Shown here in pieces: positions 56,211 to 63,917 of a stretch of DNA of 64,000 nt. A program made the position numbers and the translations under genes. Numbering within the stretch: position 1 is the stretch's first letter; every line of letters begins with the position of its first letter. Below the pieces are notes generated by a model, which saw only the letters and a program-made list of their open reading frames with translations, ran no database searches and was not told where the DNA came from. Source of the DNA: BQJU01 sp964015035 (GTDB lineage: Bacteria; Bacteroidota; Bacteroidia; Chitinophagales; Saprospiraceae); the NCBI GenBank assembly GCA_964015035.1, contig CAXHCA010000010.1, forward strand, positions 16,009-80,008, in the 5' to 3' direction.

Positions 56211-57065
56211 ATGCCCAATAAGGAATTTAAACCCAATCCTCGCAAAGAAATACTGCACGAGATCATCTTCGAGGCGGATACCAAGGCTGGTAAAATTTTC
56301 GACATCATCCTACTTATTGTTATCGCAGCAAGTGTCATTGTAGTAGCATTGGAAAGTGTAGACTACCTTCATGACGAATACCTTGAGTTGTTTTTCTATC
56401 TGGAATGGGGTTTTACCATCATTTTCACTGTAGAGTATATCCTGCGGTTATATAGTGTTTACAATCCAATGAAATATGCCCGAAGCTTTTTTGGCATCAT
56501 TGACCTTTTGGCCATTTTACCCAGTTATCTAAGCCTCGTAATCCCTGGTTCGCAGTATTTTCTGGTGATTCGGGTCCTTCGGCTCATGCGTGTTTTCCGA
56601 ATTTTCAAACTCGGCCATTTCATGAAGGAAGGCGCCATCATTGTCGAAGCACTGAAAGCCAGTCGAGCCAAAATCACGGTGTTTCTAATTTTTGTGATGC
56701 TCATGACCATCCTCATCGGCTCGCTCATGTATTTGCTTGAAGGTGGTCAGAACCCTGGCTTTTCCAGTATTCCCCGCAGCATTTATTGGGCCATTGTCAC
56801 GCTCACCACCGTGGGCTACGGAGATATCACTCCTATTACCGAACTAGGTCAGTTGCTTTCCGCAATCGTGATGATCATGGGGTATGCGATTCTCGCCGTT
56901 CCGACCGGCATTGTTTCAGCCGAATTTATTCAGACTCATCGCGACATCTTTCCTTCCAATACTCAAGCCTGTCGCTTTTGTGGTCTGGAGGGCCACGATG
57001 ATGATGCGGTCTATTGCAAGTACTGTGGAAACCAATTGAATGAAGACGAGGAAAGTCATGAATAA
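56211..57065 (+). CDS. Voltage-gated potassium channel with C-terminal zinc ribbon
   Basis: 284 aa, six helices. S4 is RVLRLMRVFRIFKL with Arg every third residue, a true voltage sensor. The pore has the selectivity filter T200-VGYGD205 (LTTVGYGDITP). After S6 (YAILAVPTGIVSAEF) a short linker leads to a Cys4 zinc ribbon: C254-x2-C257 and C269-x2-C272. K+ selectivity follows from the filter; the zinc ribbon suggests cytoplasmic tetramer assembly or protein contact. KvAP-type overall. A single gene. Confidence 0.94.
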   Translation: MPNKEFKPNPRKEILHEIIFEADTKAGKIFDIILLIVIAASVIVVALESVDYLHDEYLELFFYLEWGFTIIFTVEYILRLYSVYNPMKYARSFFGIIDLLAILPSYLSLVIPGSQYFLVIRVLRLMRVFRIFKLGHFMKEGAIIVEALKASRAKITVFLIFVMLMTILIGSLMYLLEGGQNPGFSSIPRSIYWAIVTLTTVGYGDITPITELGQLLSAIVMIMGYAILAVPTGIVSAEFIQTHRDIFPSNTQACRFCGLEGHDDDAVYCKYCGNQLNEDEESHE

Positions 57066-57207
57066 GGTTGCTGTTGAAGAAAAAACCTTCTTTCGCAATC
57101 CGGCTTAGTCAGGGCGGTCACTTGCGCTAGAGCGAGTTTATTAGTGGCGGTTGATCATTGTGCGCCCCCCTATCCTTCCTATCTTTCAGCAAGGCCTTCC
57201 TTCCCTA

Positions 57208-57633
57208 TCATTTATTCGCTCCTCTGACCCGGAAGGTAGCAAAAAGGCGCTTGACACTGTATTTCCCACTGCCATTGGCCATAACCATCAATAAACCGCC
57301 GATGATCGCAAAATTTTTCATAAATGCAATCGATTCCATGCGCAACTCTTCCGGAGGGGCATTCCAAAAACTGTGTACAATGAAAGTGACTGGCACCCAG
57401 TAAATGAGCAGCAACAAAGCACCAAAACCGGCCCGGTAGCCGATCAACAACAGGGTTCCGCCAAGAATCAAAAAACAGATTGTGCCCACCAGGAGTAGAT
57501 CCTGTTTCCAGGTAATGCCATACTCCGTCATCAAGTGCTTGGTGGTCTTAAAGTAGGTAATGGAATCATAGGCTTCCCAAAGAAATAAAAAAGCTAAGGA
57601 TACCCGGGCAATTAAATCTATAATGTCTTTCAT
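57208..57633 (-). CDS. DoxX-family membrane protein
   Basis: 141 aa, four transmembrane helices: IDLIARVSLAFLFLWEAYD, LLLVGTICFLILGGTLLLIG, FGALLLLIYWVPVTFIVHSF and FAIIGGLLMVMANGSG. The start and order of helices, with FMKNFAIIGGLLMV, fit DoxX. Function is not settled; family members are linked to redox and thiosulfate processes. The tail is basic. Confidence 0.88.
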   Translation of the reverse strand: MKDIIDLIARVSLAFLFLWEAYDSITYFKTTKHLMTEYGITWKQDLLLVGTICFLILGGTLLLIGYRAGFGALLLLIYWVPVTFIVHSFWNAPPEELRMESIAFMKNFAIIGGLLMVMANGSGKYSVKRLFATFRVRGANK

Positions 57634-57719
57634 TGAGTCAGTTTTGTAAATTGGGCGGTCAAAGATAGTAAGTTCTTAAAAAATAGGGCTGCTGCCAAAA
57701 AAGAGCCTGCTGCCGGAGT

Positions 57720-59288
57720 CTACGAGCATGTTTGGATAAATTTAGCCACAGCCTTGGCCACATTCTGCCCATCCATTGCCGCCGATAAAATACCACCGGC
57801 GTACCCTGCTCCTTCACCACAAGGGAAAAACCCTTCCACCTCATCGTGCATGTACGTTTCCACATTTCGGGGAATCTTTACGGGGGCACTGGTGCGACTT
57901 TCCGTACCAATCACGTTGGCTTCTTCCGTAAAATAGCCCTTCATTTTCTTCCCAAATTCCTGTACGCCCTGGCGCAGGCGTTGGTAGATCGGCGGAGGCA
58001 ACAATTCATGCAAAGGCCCCGGAGTCAGTCCCGGAATGTAGGAAGAATCCGGCAAGGAAGCTGAAAGCTTTCCACTCACGAAATCGGTCAGCCTTTGAGC
58101 CGGTGCCTTCTGTGAACCATCTCCCGCCAGGTTAAACATCTTTTGTTCGATGGACCGTTGAAAGGCCAGTCCTGAAAAAACGCCCTGATCCGCAAAAGGC
58201 TGTAAATCTTCTACCTCTACCGCCACGACTGTTCCCGAATTGGCAAAAGCCGAATCCCGGCGCGAAAGAGACATGCCATTGACGACCACTTCTCCCGGTG
58301 CAGTTGCCGCTGGAACGACCAACCCTCCGGGGCACATACAGAAGGAAAATACCCCCCGGCCCGCCACCTGGCACACTAGCTTGTAGCTGGATGCGGGCAA
58401 ATGTTCCTCCCGCGGAGATTGGTTGTATTGTATGCGATCAATCAGCAACTGGGGATGTTCAATGCGCACACCGAGCGCAAAAGGTTTGGCCTCGCTTCTT
58501 ATTTTTTTAGCTTTCAAAAGCTGGTAAATATCCCTGGCGGAATGTCCGGTAGCCAAGACCACTGCATCTCCAAAATGCTCTTGCTTTTCGTTCACTTGTA
58601 CCCCTATGATTTTATCCTTCTTAATCAGGAAATCGGATACCCAGCTGTCGAAGTGAATTTCGCCCCCGTACTTTAAGATCGTTTCGCGGATACTGGCCAC
58701 AATTTTTGGTAATTTATTAGAGCCGATGTGCGGATGAGCATCCACCATAATTTCAGTGGAAGCTCCATGTTCCACCAATAATCGCAGCACTTTTTCAATA
58801 CTGCCTCGCTTGTGAGAACGGGTATATAATTTGCCATCGGAATAGGTGCCTGCCCCGCCTTCGCCAAAGCAATAGTTGGAATGTGGGTTCACTTCTCCAA
58901 ACTGTTGGATGGCCCGCAGATCCCGTCGGCGTTCCTGCACCGGTTTTCCTCGATCAAACAGGATGGGTTTGATGCCCAATTCAATCAATTGCAAGGCCGC
59001 AAAGTATCCTGCCGGACCAGCACCGACAATCAACACCGTTTTGGCTTGATCAACGGGTTTAAAAGATGCCAATACAGGGGCTTCTGCCTGGGGCATTTCC
59101 TCCAAATACACCGCCACCTTGAGGCGGATATATGGTCGGTGCCCCCGCGCGTCAATCGAACGGCGCAGGTACTCAACGGCTTTGACCTTTTCTTTGGAAA
59201 TTCGCAATTTTTGAATGGCGCGCTTCCTTACCAATCCTTCATCTACTGCCTCGGCGGGCAAAAGCTTTAATTCTATCTCTTTGATCAT
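57720..59288 (-). CDS. NAD(P)/FAD-dependent oxidoreductase (COG2509 type)
   Basis: 522 aa from ATG 59288; an upstream extension to 59360 would overlap the previous gene and is not likely. An N-terminal 80-residue alpha/beta domain (IKEIELKLLPAEAVDEGLV) precedes the FAD site VLIVGAGPAGYFAALQL, then NYCFGEGGAGTYSDGKLYTRS, an insert domain, and the C-terminal FAD contact FFPCGEGAGYAGGILSAAMDG. Members are uncharacterised flavoproteins of the HI0933/COG2509 group. Its start is one base past the stop codon of the small secreted protein gene, so the two are co-transcribed. Confidence 0.92.
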   Translation of the reverse strand: MIKEIELKLLPAEAVDEGLVRKRAIQKLRISKEKVKAVEYLRRSIDARGHRPYIRLKVAVYLEEMPQAEAPVLASFKPVDQAKTVLIVGAGPAGYFAALQLIELGIKPILFDRGKPVQERRRDLRAIQQFGEVNPHSNYCFGEGGAGTYSDGKLYTRSHKRGSIEKVLRLLVEHGASTEIMVDAHPHIGSNKLPKIVASIRETILKYGGEIHFDSWVSDFLIKKDKIIGVQVNEKQEHFGDAVVLATGHSARDIYQLLKAKKIRSEAKPFALGVRIEHPQLLIDRIQYNQSPREEHLPASSYKLVCQVAGRGVFSFCMCPGGLVVPAATAPGEVVVNGMSLSRRDSAFANSGTVVAVEVEDLQPFADQGVFSGLAFQRSIEQKMFNLAGDGSQKAPAQRLTDFVSGKLSASLPDSSYIPGLTPGPLHELLPPPIYQRLRQGVQEFGKKMKGYFTEEANVIGTESRTSAPVKIPRNVETYMHDEVEGFFPCGEGAGYAGGILSAAMDGQNVAKAVAKFIQTCS

Positions 59289-59289
59289 T

Positions 59290-59709
59290 TCAATTTTCCT
59301 CACTACTTCGTTGGTACTGATAGGTGCCAACCTCCTTAAAATTATTTGGCATGTAGACAATGGTATTCACTTCCTCAAAACATTCCCCCCTGGTCGTTTT
59401 GATCGATTTGCGCTCTTTGTCCAAAGAACTCAATTTGAGTTGATCGCCTTCTTCCAATGCTTCCACTTTATACCGCCCCGCCTCTACGAAATGGTTCAAG
59501 ACCACATCAGAAGCATCATAGAGTTTGATTTTAGTTTCAATCATAATATTATTGCCGGGCCAGGCCTGCACTTCCGGTTCTCCATACAAATCCAAGTGAA
59601 TGGTTTTGACACTATCCAGTTGAAAGGTATCGTGAAAAGATTTTTGCGACTGACTCCAAAGTGAAAGGCTCATCAAGCCCAACACCATCACCATAATCCA
59701 TTTAGTCAT
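59290..59709 (-). CDS. Small secreted protein, paralogue of the 60030 gene
   Basis: 139 aa. Signal peptide KWIMVMVLGLMSLSLWSQ. The mature part resembles the 60030 product: VEVQ-W after a LDLxG strand, then KIKLYDASDVVLNHFVEAGRYKVE against SLETGSDAMLKSLIQAGRYNLK, and a late VYMPNN strand. Beta-rich, DUF4097-like (putative auto-transporter adhesin head) shape. It is 1 base upstream of the FAD enzyme gene. A TTG at 59715 is an alternative start. Confidence 0.82.
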   Translation of the reverse strand: MTKWIMVMVLGLMSLSLWSQSQKSFHDTFQLDSVKTIHLDLYGEPEVQAWPGNNIMIETKIKLYDASDVVLNHFVEAGRYKVEALEEGDQLKLSSLDKERKSIKTTRGECFEEVNTIVYMPNNFKEVGTYQYQRSSEEN

Positions 59710-59765
59710 AGCCAAATATACTTTTTTAGGAAAAATTTATGGGTAAAGGTAATGAAGCTTCTCAA

Positions 59766-59810
59766 CAAAAAAATAAGGTACAGAATGGATTCACCAACCT
59801 GTACCTTATT
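59766..59810 (-). terminator. Terminator of the 60030 gene
   Basis: AATAAGGTACAG ... CTGTACCTTATT, a 12-bp perfect stem (59772-59810) followed on the minus strand by TTTTTTTG. The miniature element D/G lies between the stop codon at 60030 and this terminator. Confidence 0.8.
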
Positions 59811-59834
59811 AACGCTCAAAAAAAATAGTTGTTT

Positions 59835-60032
59835 TAGTACATATTTGGAGGTAGTCCCTGAAGTATATTCGGGCAAGCTATTTAGTCGCGGTAAAACCGG
59901 GATTTTGGAACCTCTTTTCGGCTATTTTTTCGTCCTTCTCGGCTGAGCCGAGATGCACTCAAAAATGAGCCTTCCGAGAACCTAAAACCTAAAATTTTCG
60001 CTGCTAAAGCACCACCTCCAAACAGGCACTTA
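59835..60032. mobile_element. MITE-like element, copy D/G (198 bp)
   Basis: Outer TA at both ends. Left end TAGTACATATTTGGAGGTAG; right end read in reverse TAAGTGCCTGTTTGGAGGTG: the two match at 15 of 19 positions after alignment. The interior has a 15-bp palindrome core CTCGGCTGAGCCGAG and a second block (59854-59906) nearly identical, in inverse orientation, to 63948-64000. The TAA on the right is the stop codon of the gene 60030-60476. No coding capacity. Confidence 0.75.
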
Positions 60033-60476
60033 CAGGGAGGAATTGTCAGCTCCCAGTCCACTGGTAGAATTGTCTTTCAGTTTCACCAATACATTTTCAG
60101 GAGCATAAACGACATACGTCAATTGTTCAGCCAATTCTTTACCCCGGAAAATAATTTGTTTGTCCATTTCAGAATTCGTGACATTAAACGTGTTATCATC
60201 CACGTGTGACTTTAGGTTGTAACGCCCCGCCTGAATAAGAGATTTCAACATCGCATCCGAGCCCGTTTCCAAAGAAATGGTCATCTGAATGCGGAGAATG
60301 TCACTATTCCAGGGCTGTACTTCTACGTTTCCTGGCAGATCGAGTAGAACGACTTGATTACCCTCTAAATTGAAGGATTTCACCAAAATTCTTTCCGCCT
60401 GTTGTCCATTAACGAAGAAAGCTGTGCACAGGAGGAAAATGGTTGCATAAAAAGATTTGTAGTTGTAGATAGTCAT
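60030..60476 (-). CDS. Small secreted protein, paralogue of the 59290 gene
   Basis: 148 aa from ATG 60476; a GTG at 60482 is an alternative. Signal peptide KSFYATIFLLCTAFFVNGQ. The mature part shares the pattern LDLPGNVEVQPW ... AGRYNLKS ... YVVYAPEN with the 59290 product, with about 30% identity by eye. DUF4097-like beta fold. Its stop codon is the first triplet of the miniature element 59835-60032. Confidence 0.82.
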   Translation of the reverse strand: MTIYNYKSFYATIFLLCTAFFVNGQQAERILVKSFNLEGNQVVLLDLPGNVEVQPWNSDILRIQMTISLETGSDAMLKSLIQAGRYNLKSHVDDNTFNVTNSEMDKQIIFRGKELAEQLTYVVYAPENVLVKLKDNSTSGLGADNSSL

Positions 60477-60621
60477 AAGCACCTCCTTTTTAATGATTTA
60501 TGGCAATGGGCTTGATCTAAACTCCCCGCCCCACTGCAATATGTATAAATTGCAAAAAATTATGCAAAAAGTCAATTAATTCAGTCGATTTGTTTGTAAA
60601 ACTTTTGTTTTCGAACTTTTA

Positions 60622-61434
60622 TCACCGAACGGCTGCTCGAATTCGTAATAGTCGTTCCAAAAGTGCCTCCAATTGATCCAGCGGCAACATGTTTGCTCCG
60701 TCAGATTTTGCTACGGCCGGATTGGGGTGGGTTTCCATAAATAGTCCATCTACCCCCACTGCTACGGCGGCCTTTGCCACTGTTTCAATCAAAGCCGGTT
60801 TCCCCCCCGTTACTCCTGTACTTTGGTTGGGTTGCTGCAATGAGTGGGTACAATCCAGTACAACCGGTGCGCCCATAGCCTGCATGACGGGAATCCCTCG
60901 ATAATCGATCACCAAATCCTGGTAGCCAAAGGTGACGCCTCTTTCGGTGAGGATCACCTGGTCATTTCCCGACTCGGTGACTTTATCTTTGGCAAAACGC
61001 ATGGCTTCTGCACTAAGAAATTGCCCTTTTTTGATATTGACCACCTTACCCGTTTTGGCCGCAGCCACCAATAAACTGGTTTGACGACACATAAAGGCCG
61101 GAATTTGCAATACATCCACATATTCAGCAGCCATGGCCGCTTCTTCATCCGCGTGAATATCCGTTGTTACAGGTACTTGAAATGCATCGCCAACCGCTTT
61201 TAAAATGCGCAACGCCTTTTCATCGCCAATGCCGGTAAAAGAATCCAGTCGGGAACGATTGGCCTTGCGGTAGGATCCTTTAAAAATAAAAGGAATCTTC
61301 AAGCGGTCACAAAGGGTAGTGACCTTTTCCGCAATTTCAAAAGCCATGGCCTCTCCTTCAATGGCACAAGGGCCCGCAATGAGGAAAAAATTGCCACTAT
61401 CTAAATGCTTTAATCCTGGTACTTTAGGTAACAT
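60622..61434 (-). CDS. kdsA: 3-deoxy-D-manno-octulosonate 8-phosphate synthase
   Basis: 270 aa, the normal length. The TIM barrel carries LIAGPCAIEGEAMA, FIFKGSYRKANRSR, VTTDIHADEEAAMAAEYVDVLQIPAFMCRQT, VNIKKGQFLSAEAM, ERGVTFGYQDLVIDYRG, VVLDCTHSLQQPNQSTGVTGG and LFMETHPNPAVAKSDGANML. Cys23 in GPCAIE stands where metal-independent enzymes have Asn, so it should be the metal-dependent class. The usual FDKANRSS is YRKANRSR here. It condenses PEP with arabinose 5-phosphate for KDO of lipopolysaccharide. Cytoplasmic. Confidence 0.95.
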   Translation of the reverse strand: MLPKVPGLKHLDSGNFFLIAGPCAIEGEAMAFEIAEKVTTLCDRLKIPFIFKGSYRKANRSRLDSFTGIGDEKALRILKAVGDAFQVPVTTDIHADEEAAMAAEYVDVLQIPAFMCRQTSLLVAAAKTGKVVNIKKGQFLSAEAMRFAKDKVTESGNDQVILTERGVTFGYQDLVIDYRGIPVMQAMGAPVVLDCTHSLQQPNQSTGVTGGKPALIETVAKAAVAVGVDGLFMETHPNPAVAKSDGANMLPLDQLEALLERLLRIRAAVR

Positions 61435-61461
61435 GGTACTGTTTTTCCTTTGATAAAATGT

Positions 61462-61623
61462 TAGTGCTTGTTTGGAGCTTGCTCCTGCTGAAAACCAATA
61501 TATTAGGAACCTGGCGTTGAGCTAAAATATTCACCTCGGCTCAGCCGAGACTCATATTTGATCTCTTAGCCAAAACCCTAATCTACTGATTTTCAAATAG
61601 AATCTGCTCCAGACATACTCTAA
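61462..61623. mobile_element. MITE-like element, copy E (162 bp)
   Basis: TA at both outer ends. Left TAGTGCTTGTTTGGAGC; right, read in reverse, TAGAGTATGTCTGGAGC: 11 of 15 inner bases match. The interior contains CTCGGCTCAGCCGAG, nearly the same palindrome as in copy D/G. It lies between the kdsA start (61434) and the terminator of the barrel gene, so it is in the kdsA promoter region. Confidence 0.65.
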
Positions 61624-61625
61624 AG

Positions 61626-61659
61626 AAAAAGAAGCCGTCCTCAAAAAAAGACAGCTTCG
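61626..61659 (-). terminator. Terminator of the outer-membrane barrel gene
   Basis: GAAGCCGTC ... GACAGCTTC (one mismatch) followed on the minus strand by TTTTTCTTT, about 50 bases after the stop codon at 61709. Confidence 0.6.
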
Positions 61660-61708
61660 GTGATCATATCTTAAAAACTTAGGATTAAGTACTAACTGAA
61701 AAAACTGT

Positions 61709-62287
61709 TTAAAACTTGTAGCTGATGCCCAAATTGAGCAATGAAATACCGTAGCCGACTTCACCGTTAATGCCAAGATTAGGGCTGAGGAAGTAAGTAG
61801 CCCCGATAAAGCCAGAGTACAAAAATTTGTTGGTAGCTGGCCGGCTAAAGGTCGGTTGCAGGTCATCCCGATTGGTTTCAGCTGGATAGTTGATGGTTTC
61901 CTTGACCATTGGAATGCTATAACCAAGCATCAGGCCACCGTATACATCCCAACTTTTGAAACGATTAACGTGAACAGCCGATCTAAGGCCGAACATTAAT
62001 TGCTCACTGTCGAAAATGCGAGAAGAGCCATCAGGGTAATTTTTTTTCTGGCTGGTAGTAGAAGAATAGGCTACATAACCACCCATGCTAAACTTTTCGT
62101 TGAACTGATAAGTCAGCCTTGCACTTACCGGTGGTACATTTACATGCCCCCCATCGGCAGCATAGGTGGGAATTAAACCAATACCGGCACCCAACTGTAA
62201 ATCTCCAGTTTTGAGCTCTTTTGATTGTGCATTAATCAGATTGGCGCTAATCAACAAAACACTGAGTACAAAAATAATTCTTGACAT
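61709..62287 (-). CDS. Outer-membrane beta-barrel protein
   Basis: 192 aa. Signal peptide (IIFVLSVLLISANLINAQ). Alternating strands with GDLQLGAGIGLIPTYA at the first, SARLTYQFNEKFSMGGYVAYSS, WDVYGGLMLGYSIPM and a C-terminal LGINGEVGYGISLLNLGISYKF, whose last residue is aromatic, as is usual for a beta-barrel end. About eight strands, OmpW/OmpA-like (PF13505 type). Its promoter is 62337-62367, divergent from the metallophosphoesterase gene. Confidence 0.88.
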   Translation of the reverse strand: MSRIIFVLSVLLISANLINAQSKELKTGDLQLGAGIGLIPTYAADGGHVNVPPVSARLTYQFNEKFSMGGYVAYSSTTSQKKNYPDGSSRIFDSEQLMFGLRSAVHVNRFKSWDVYGGLMLGYSIPMVKETINYPAETNRDDLQPTFSRPATNKFLYSGFIGATYFLSPNLGINGEVGYGISLLNLGISYKF

Positions 62288-62336
62288 GGTAATCGCTTGT
62301 TAAGGTTTAATTTGAGGGCTGTCATTTTTGACGCCA

Positions 62337-62367
62337 CAAATGTAGATGAAAAAGGTGTACCAATCAA
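62337..62367 (-). promoter_or_regulatory. Bacteroidota promoter (TTG-N20-TACATTTG)
   Basis: On the minus strand TACATTTG (62337-62344) matches TAnnTTTG, with TTG 20 bases upstream (62365-62367). It gives a leader of about 45 bases for the barrel gene. The rest of the 400-base divergent gap up to 62687 is AT-rich without a gene. Confidence 0.6.
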
Positions 62368-62687
62368 GACAATAGGCAAAATTTTATTTTGAATAAACGG
62401 TGTTTTTTACGAAATCAAGAAATTAAATTTTATATAAAAAGCATTTTTTTGCAAAAAATTTTAAAAACATCTTTTTAGAGAAATTTACTTTTGATGCCTT
62501 TATGATGCTCCAAATAAAAAATTTATTGCCTTTTTCGCTATTTTCGAATACGCTAATCCGGCAATTTTAACGCTCCTTTAAGAATTGGATTAAACGCTAT
62601 TTCAAACTATTCCTTGATTCAAACTATTCTATTAACGGCGGGTTTACAAAAAGTAACACTTTGCCTGTTACAAAATCAGTTTTTAAA

Positions 62688-63917
62688 ATGCGGTTCATCC
62701 TAGTTTTATTGATTCTGTTGTCCTTTGATCTTTATGTCTTTCAGGCCTTTCGGCTGCTGTCAGAATCCTGGTCAGCCTCAACACGGATCTTGCTCTACAT
62801 CTTTTATTGGTCTTTGCCCATCTTGGCCATTATCCTGATGACCATTCCCATTGCCGACCCGGCACCGGGCTGGTTCAAGCAAGTTTACAGTCTATTGCGG
62901 GCGATTGTGATCATTGCCTATTTCTCTAAATTATTAATCGGCAGTTTCTTGCTCATTGACGATATGCGTCGTTTGACGATGTATGCTTTGGAAAGTTGGA
63001 ACGGGCAAGCCATAATGGATAATGGCAGGTCTCGTTTTCTGGTAAACTTTGGCCTGGCACTTGGCAGTATCCCCTTTTTCTCATTGACTTACGGGATGTT
63101 GTTCAATCAATATCGGTATAAACTATACCGCCAAAAACTTTCTCTTAATCAATTACCCGATGCCCTCAAAGGTCTGCGCATAGTACAAATTTCAGATATT
63201 CATTCGGGTAGTTTCACCTTTCGGGAACCCTTGCAAAAAGCCATTGAGCTGATCAACCGCCAAAAACCGGACCTGGTGTTTTTCACGGGTGATCTTGTCA
63301 ATAATGTGGCAACAGAAATGAGCCCCTTCATTGATACTTTCAAGCAAATTGAAGCAAAATACGGCGTTTATTCTATCTTGGGCAACCATGATTACGGCGA
63401 TTATGTTCAGTGGCCCGACCGTCAGACGAAGGAACAAAACCTGAATCACTTGAAGGCCATCCATGGCCAATTGGGGTGGGATCTCTTACTCAATGAAAAT
63501 CGCATGGTCGATATCGCCGGTGAAAAAGTGGCGGTGATTGGCGTGGAAAATTATTCTGCACACCCACGCTTTCCCAAACATGGAGACCTGCAGTCTGCTC
63601 ACACCGGTACTGAAACTGCTAGTTTGAAACTGCTACTCTCCCATGATCCATCTCATTGGAAAGACCAAGTCATTCAAGGATTTAAGGATATCGCAATTAC
63701 CTTTTCCGGACACACCCATGGCATGCAATTTGGGGTAGAAATTCCTGGATGGATCAAGTGGAGTCCAATCCAATATGTATATAAGGAGTGGGCCGGGCTC
63801 TATCAACAGGAAGATCAGTACCTGTACGTCAATCGCGGATTTGGCTTCCTTGGCTATCCTGGACGGGTTGGTATTTTGCCAGAAATCACGCTGCTGGAGT
63901 TGGAGCCAAAAAATTAA
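62688..63917 (+). CDS. Membrane metallophosphoesterase (YkuE/calcineurin-like)
   Basis: 409 aa from ATG 62688; a TTG at 62661 is an alternative. Four N-terminal transmembrane helices (about 1-150: FILVLLILLSFDLYVF, ILLYIFYWSLPILAIIL), then a metallophosphatase domain (about 165-400) with all metal-ligand motifs: VQISDIHSGS, FFTGDLVNN, ILGNHDYGD, LLSHDPSHW and FSGHTHGMQFG. Two-metal phosphohydrolase of the YkuE/YaeI type; the substrate may be a lipid or cyclic nucleotide (unknown). The TAA stop codon is the first triplet of miniature element F. Confidence 0.93.
   Translation: MRFILVLLILLSFDLYVFQAFRLLSESWSASTRILLYIFYWSLPILAIILMTIPIADPAPGWFKQVYSLLRAIVIIAYFSKLLIGSFLLIDDMRRLTMYALESWNGQAIMDNGRSRFLVNFGLALGSIPFFSLTYGMLFNQYRYKLYRQKLSLNQLPDALKGLRIVQISDIHSGSFTFREPLQKAIELINRQKPDLVFFTGDLVNNVATEMSPFIDTFKQIEAKYGVYSILGNHDYGDYVQWPDRQTKEQNLNHLKAIHGQLGWDLLLNENRMVDIAGEKVAVIGVENYSAHPRFPKHGDLQSAHTGTETASLKLLLSHDPSHWKDQVIQGFKDIAITFSGHTHGMQFGVEIPGWIKWSPIQYVYKEWAGLYQQEDQYLYVNRGFGFLGYPGRVGILPEITLLELEPKN

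Noticed and set aside
59709..59720. TATATTTG as promoter of the 59290 gene
   Set aside because: It ends only three bases before the ATG at 59709, so transcription would start inside the gene.
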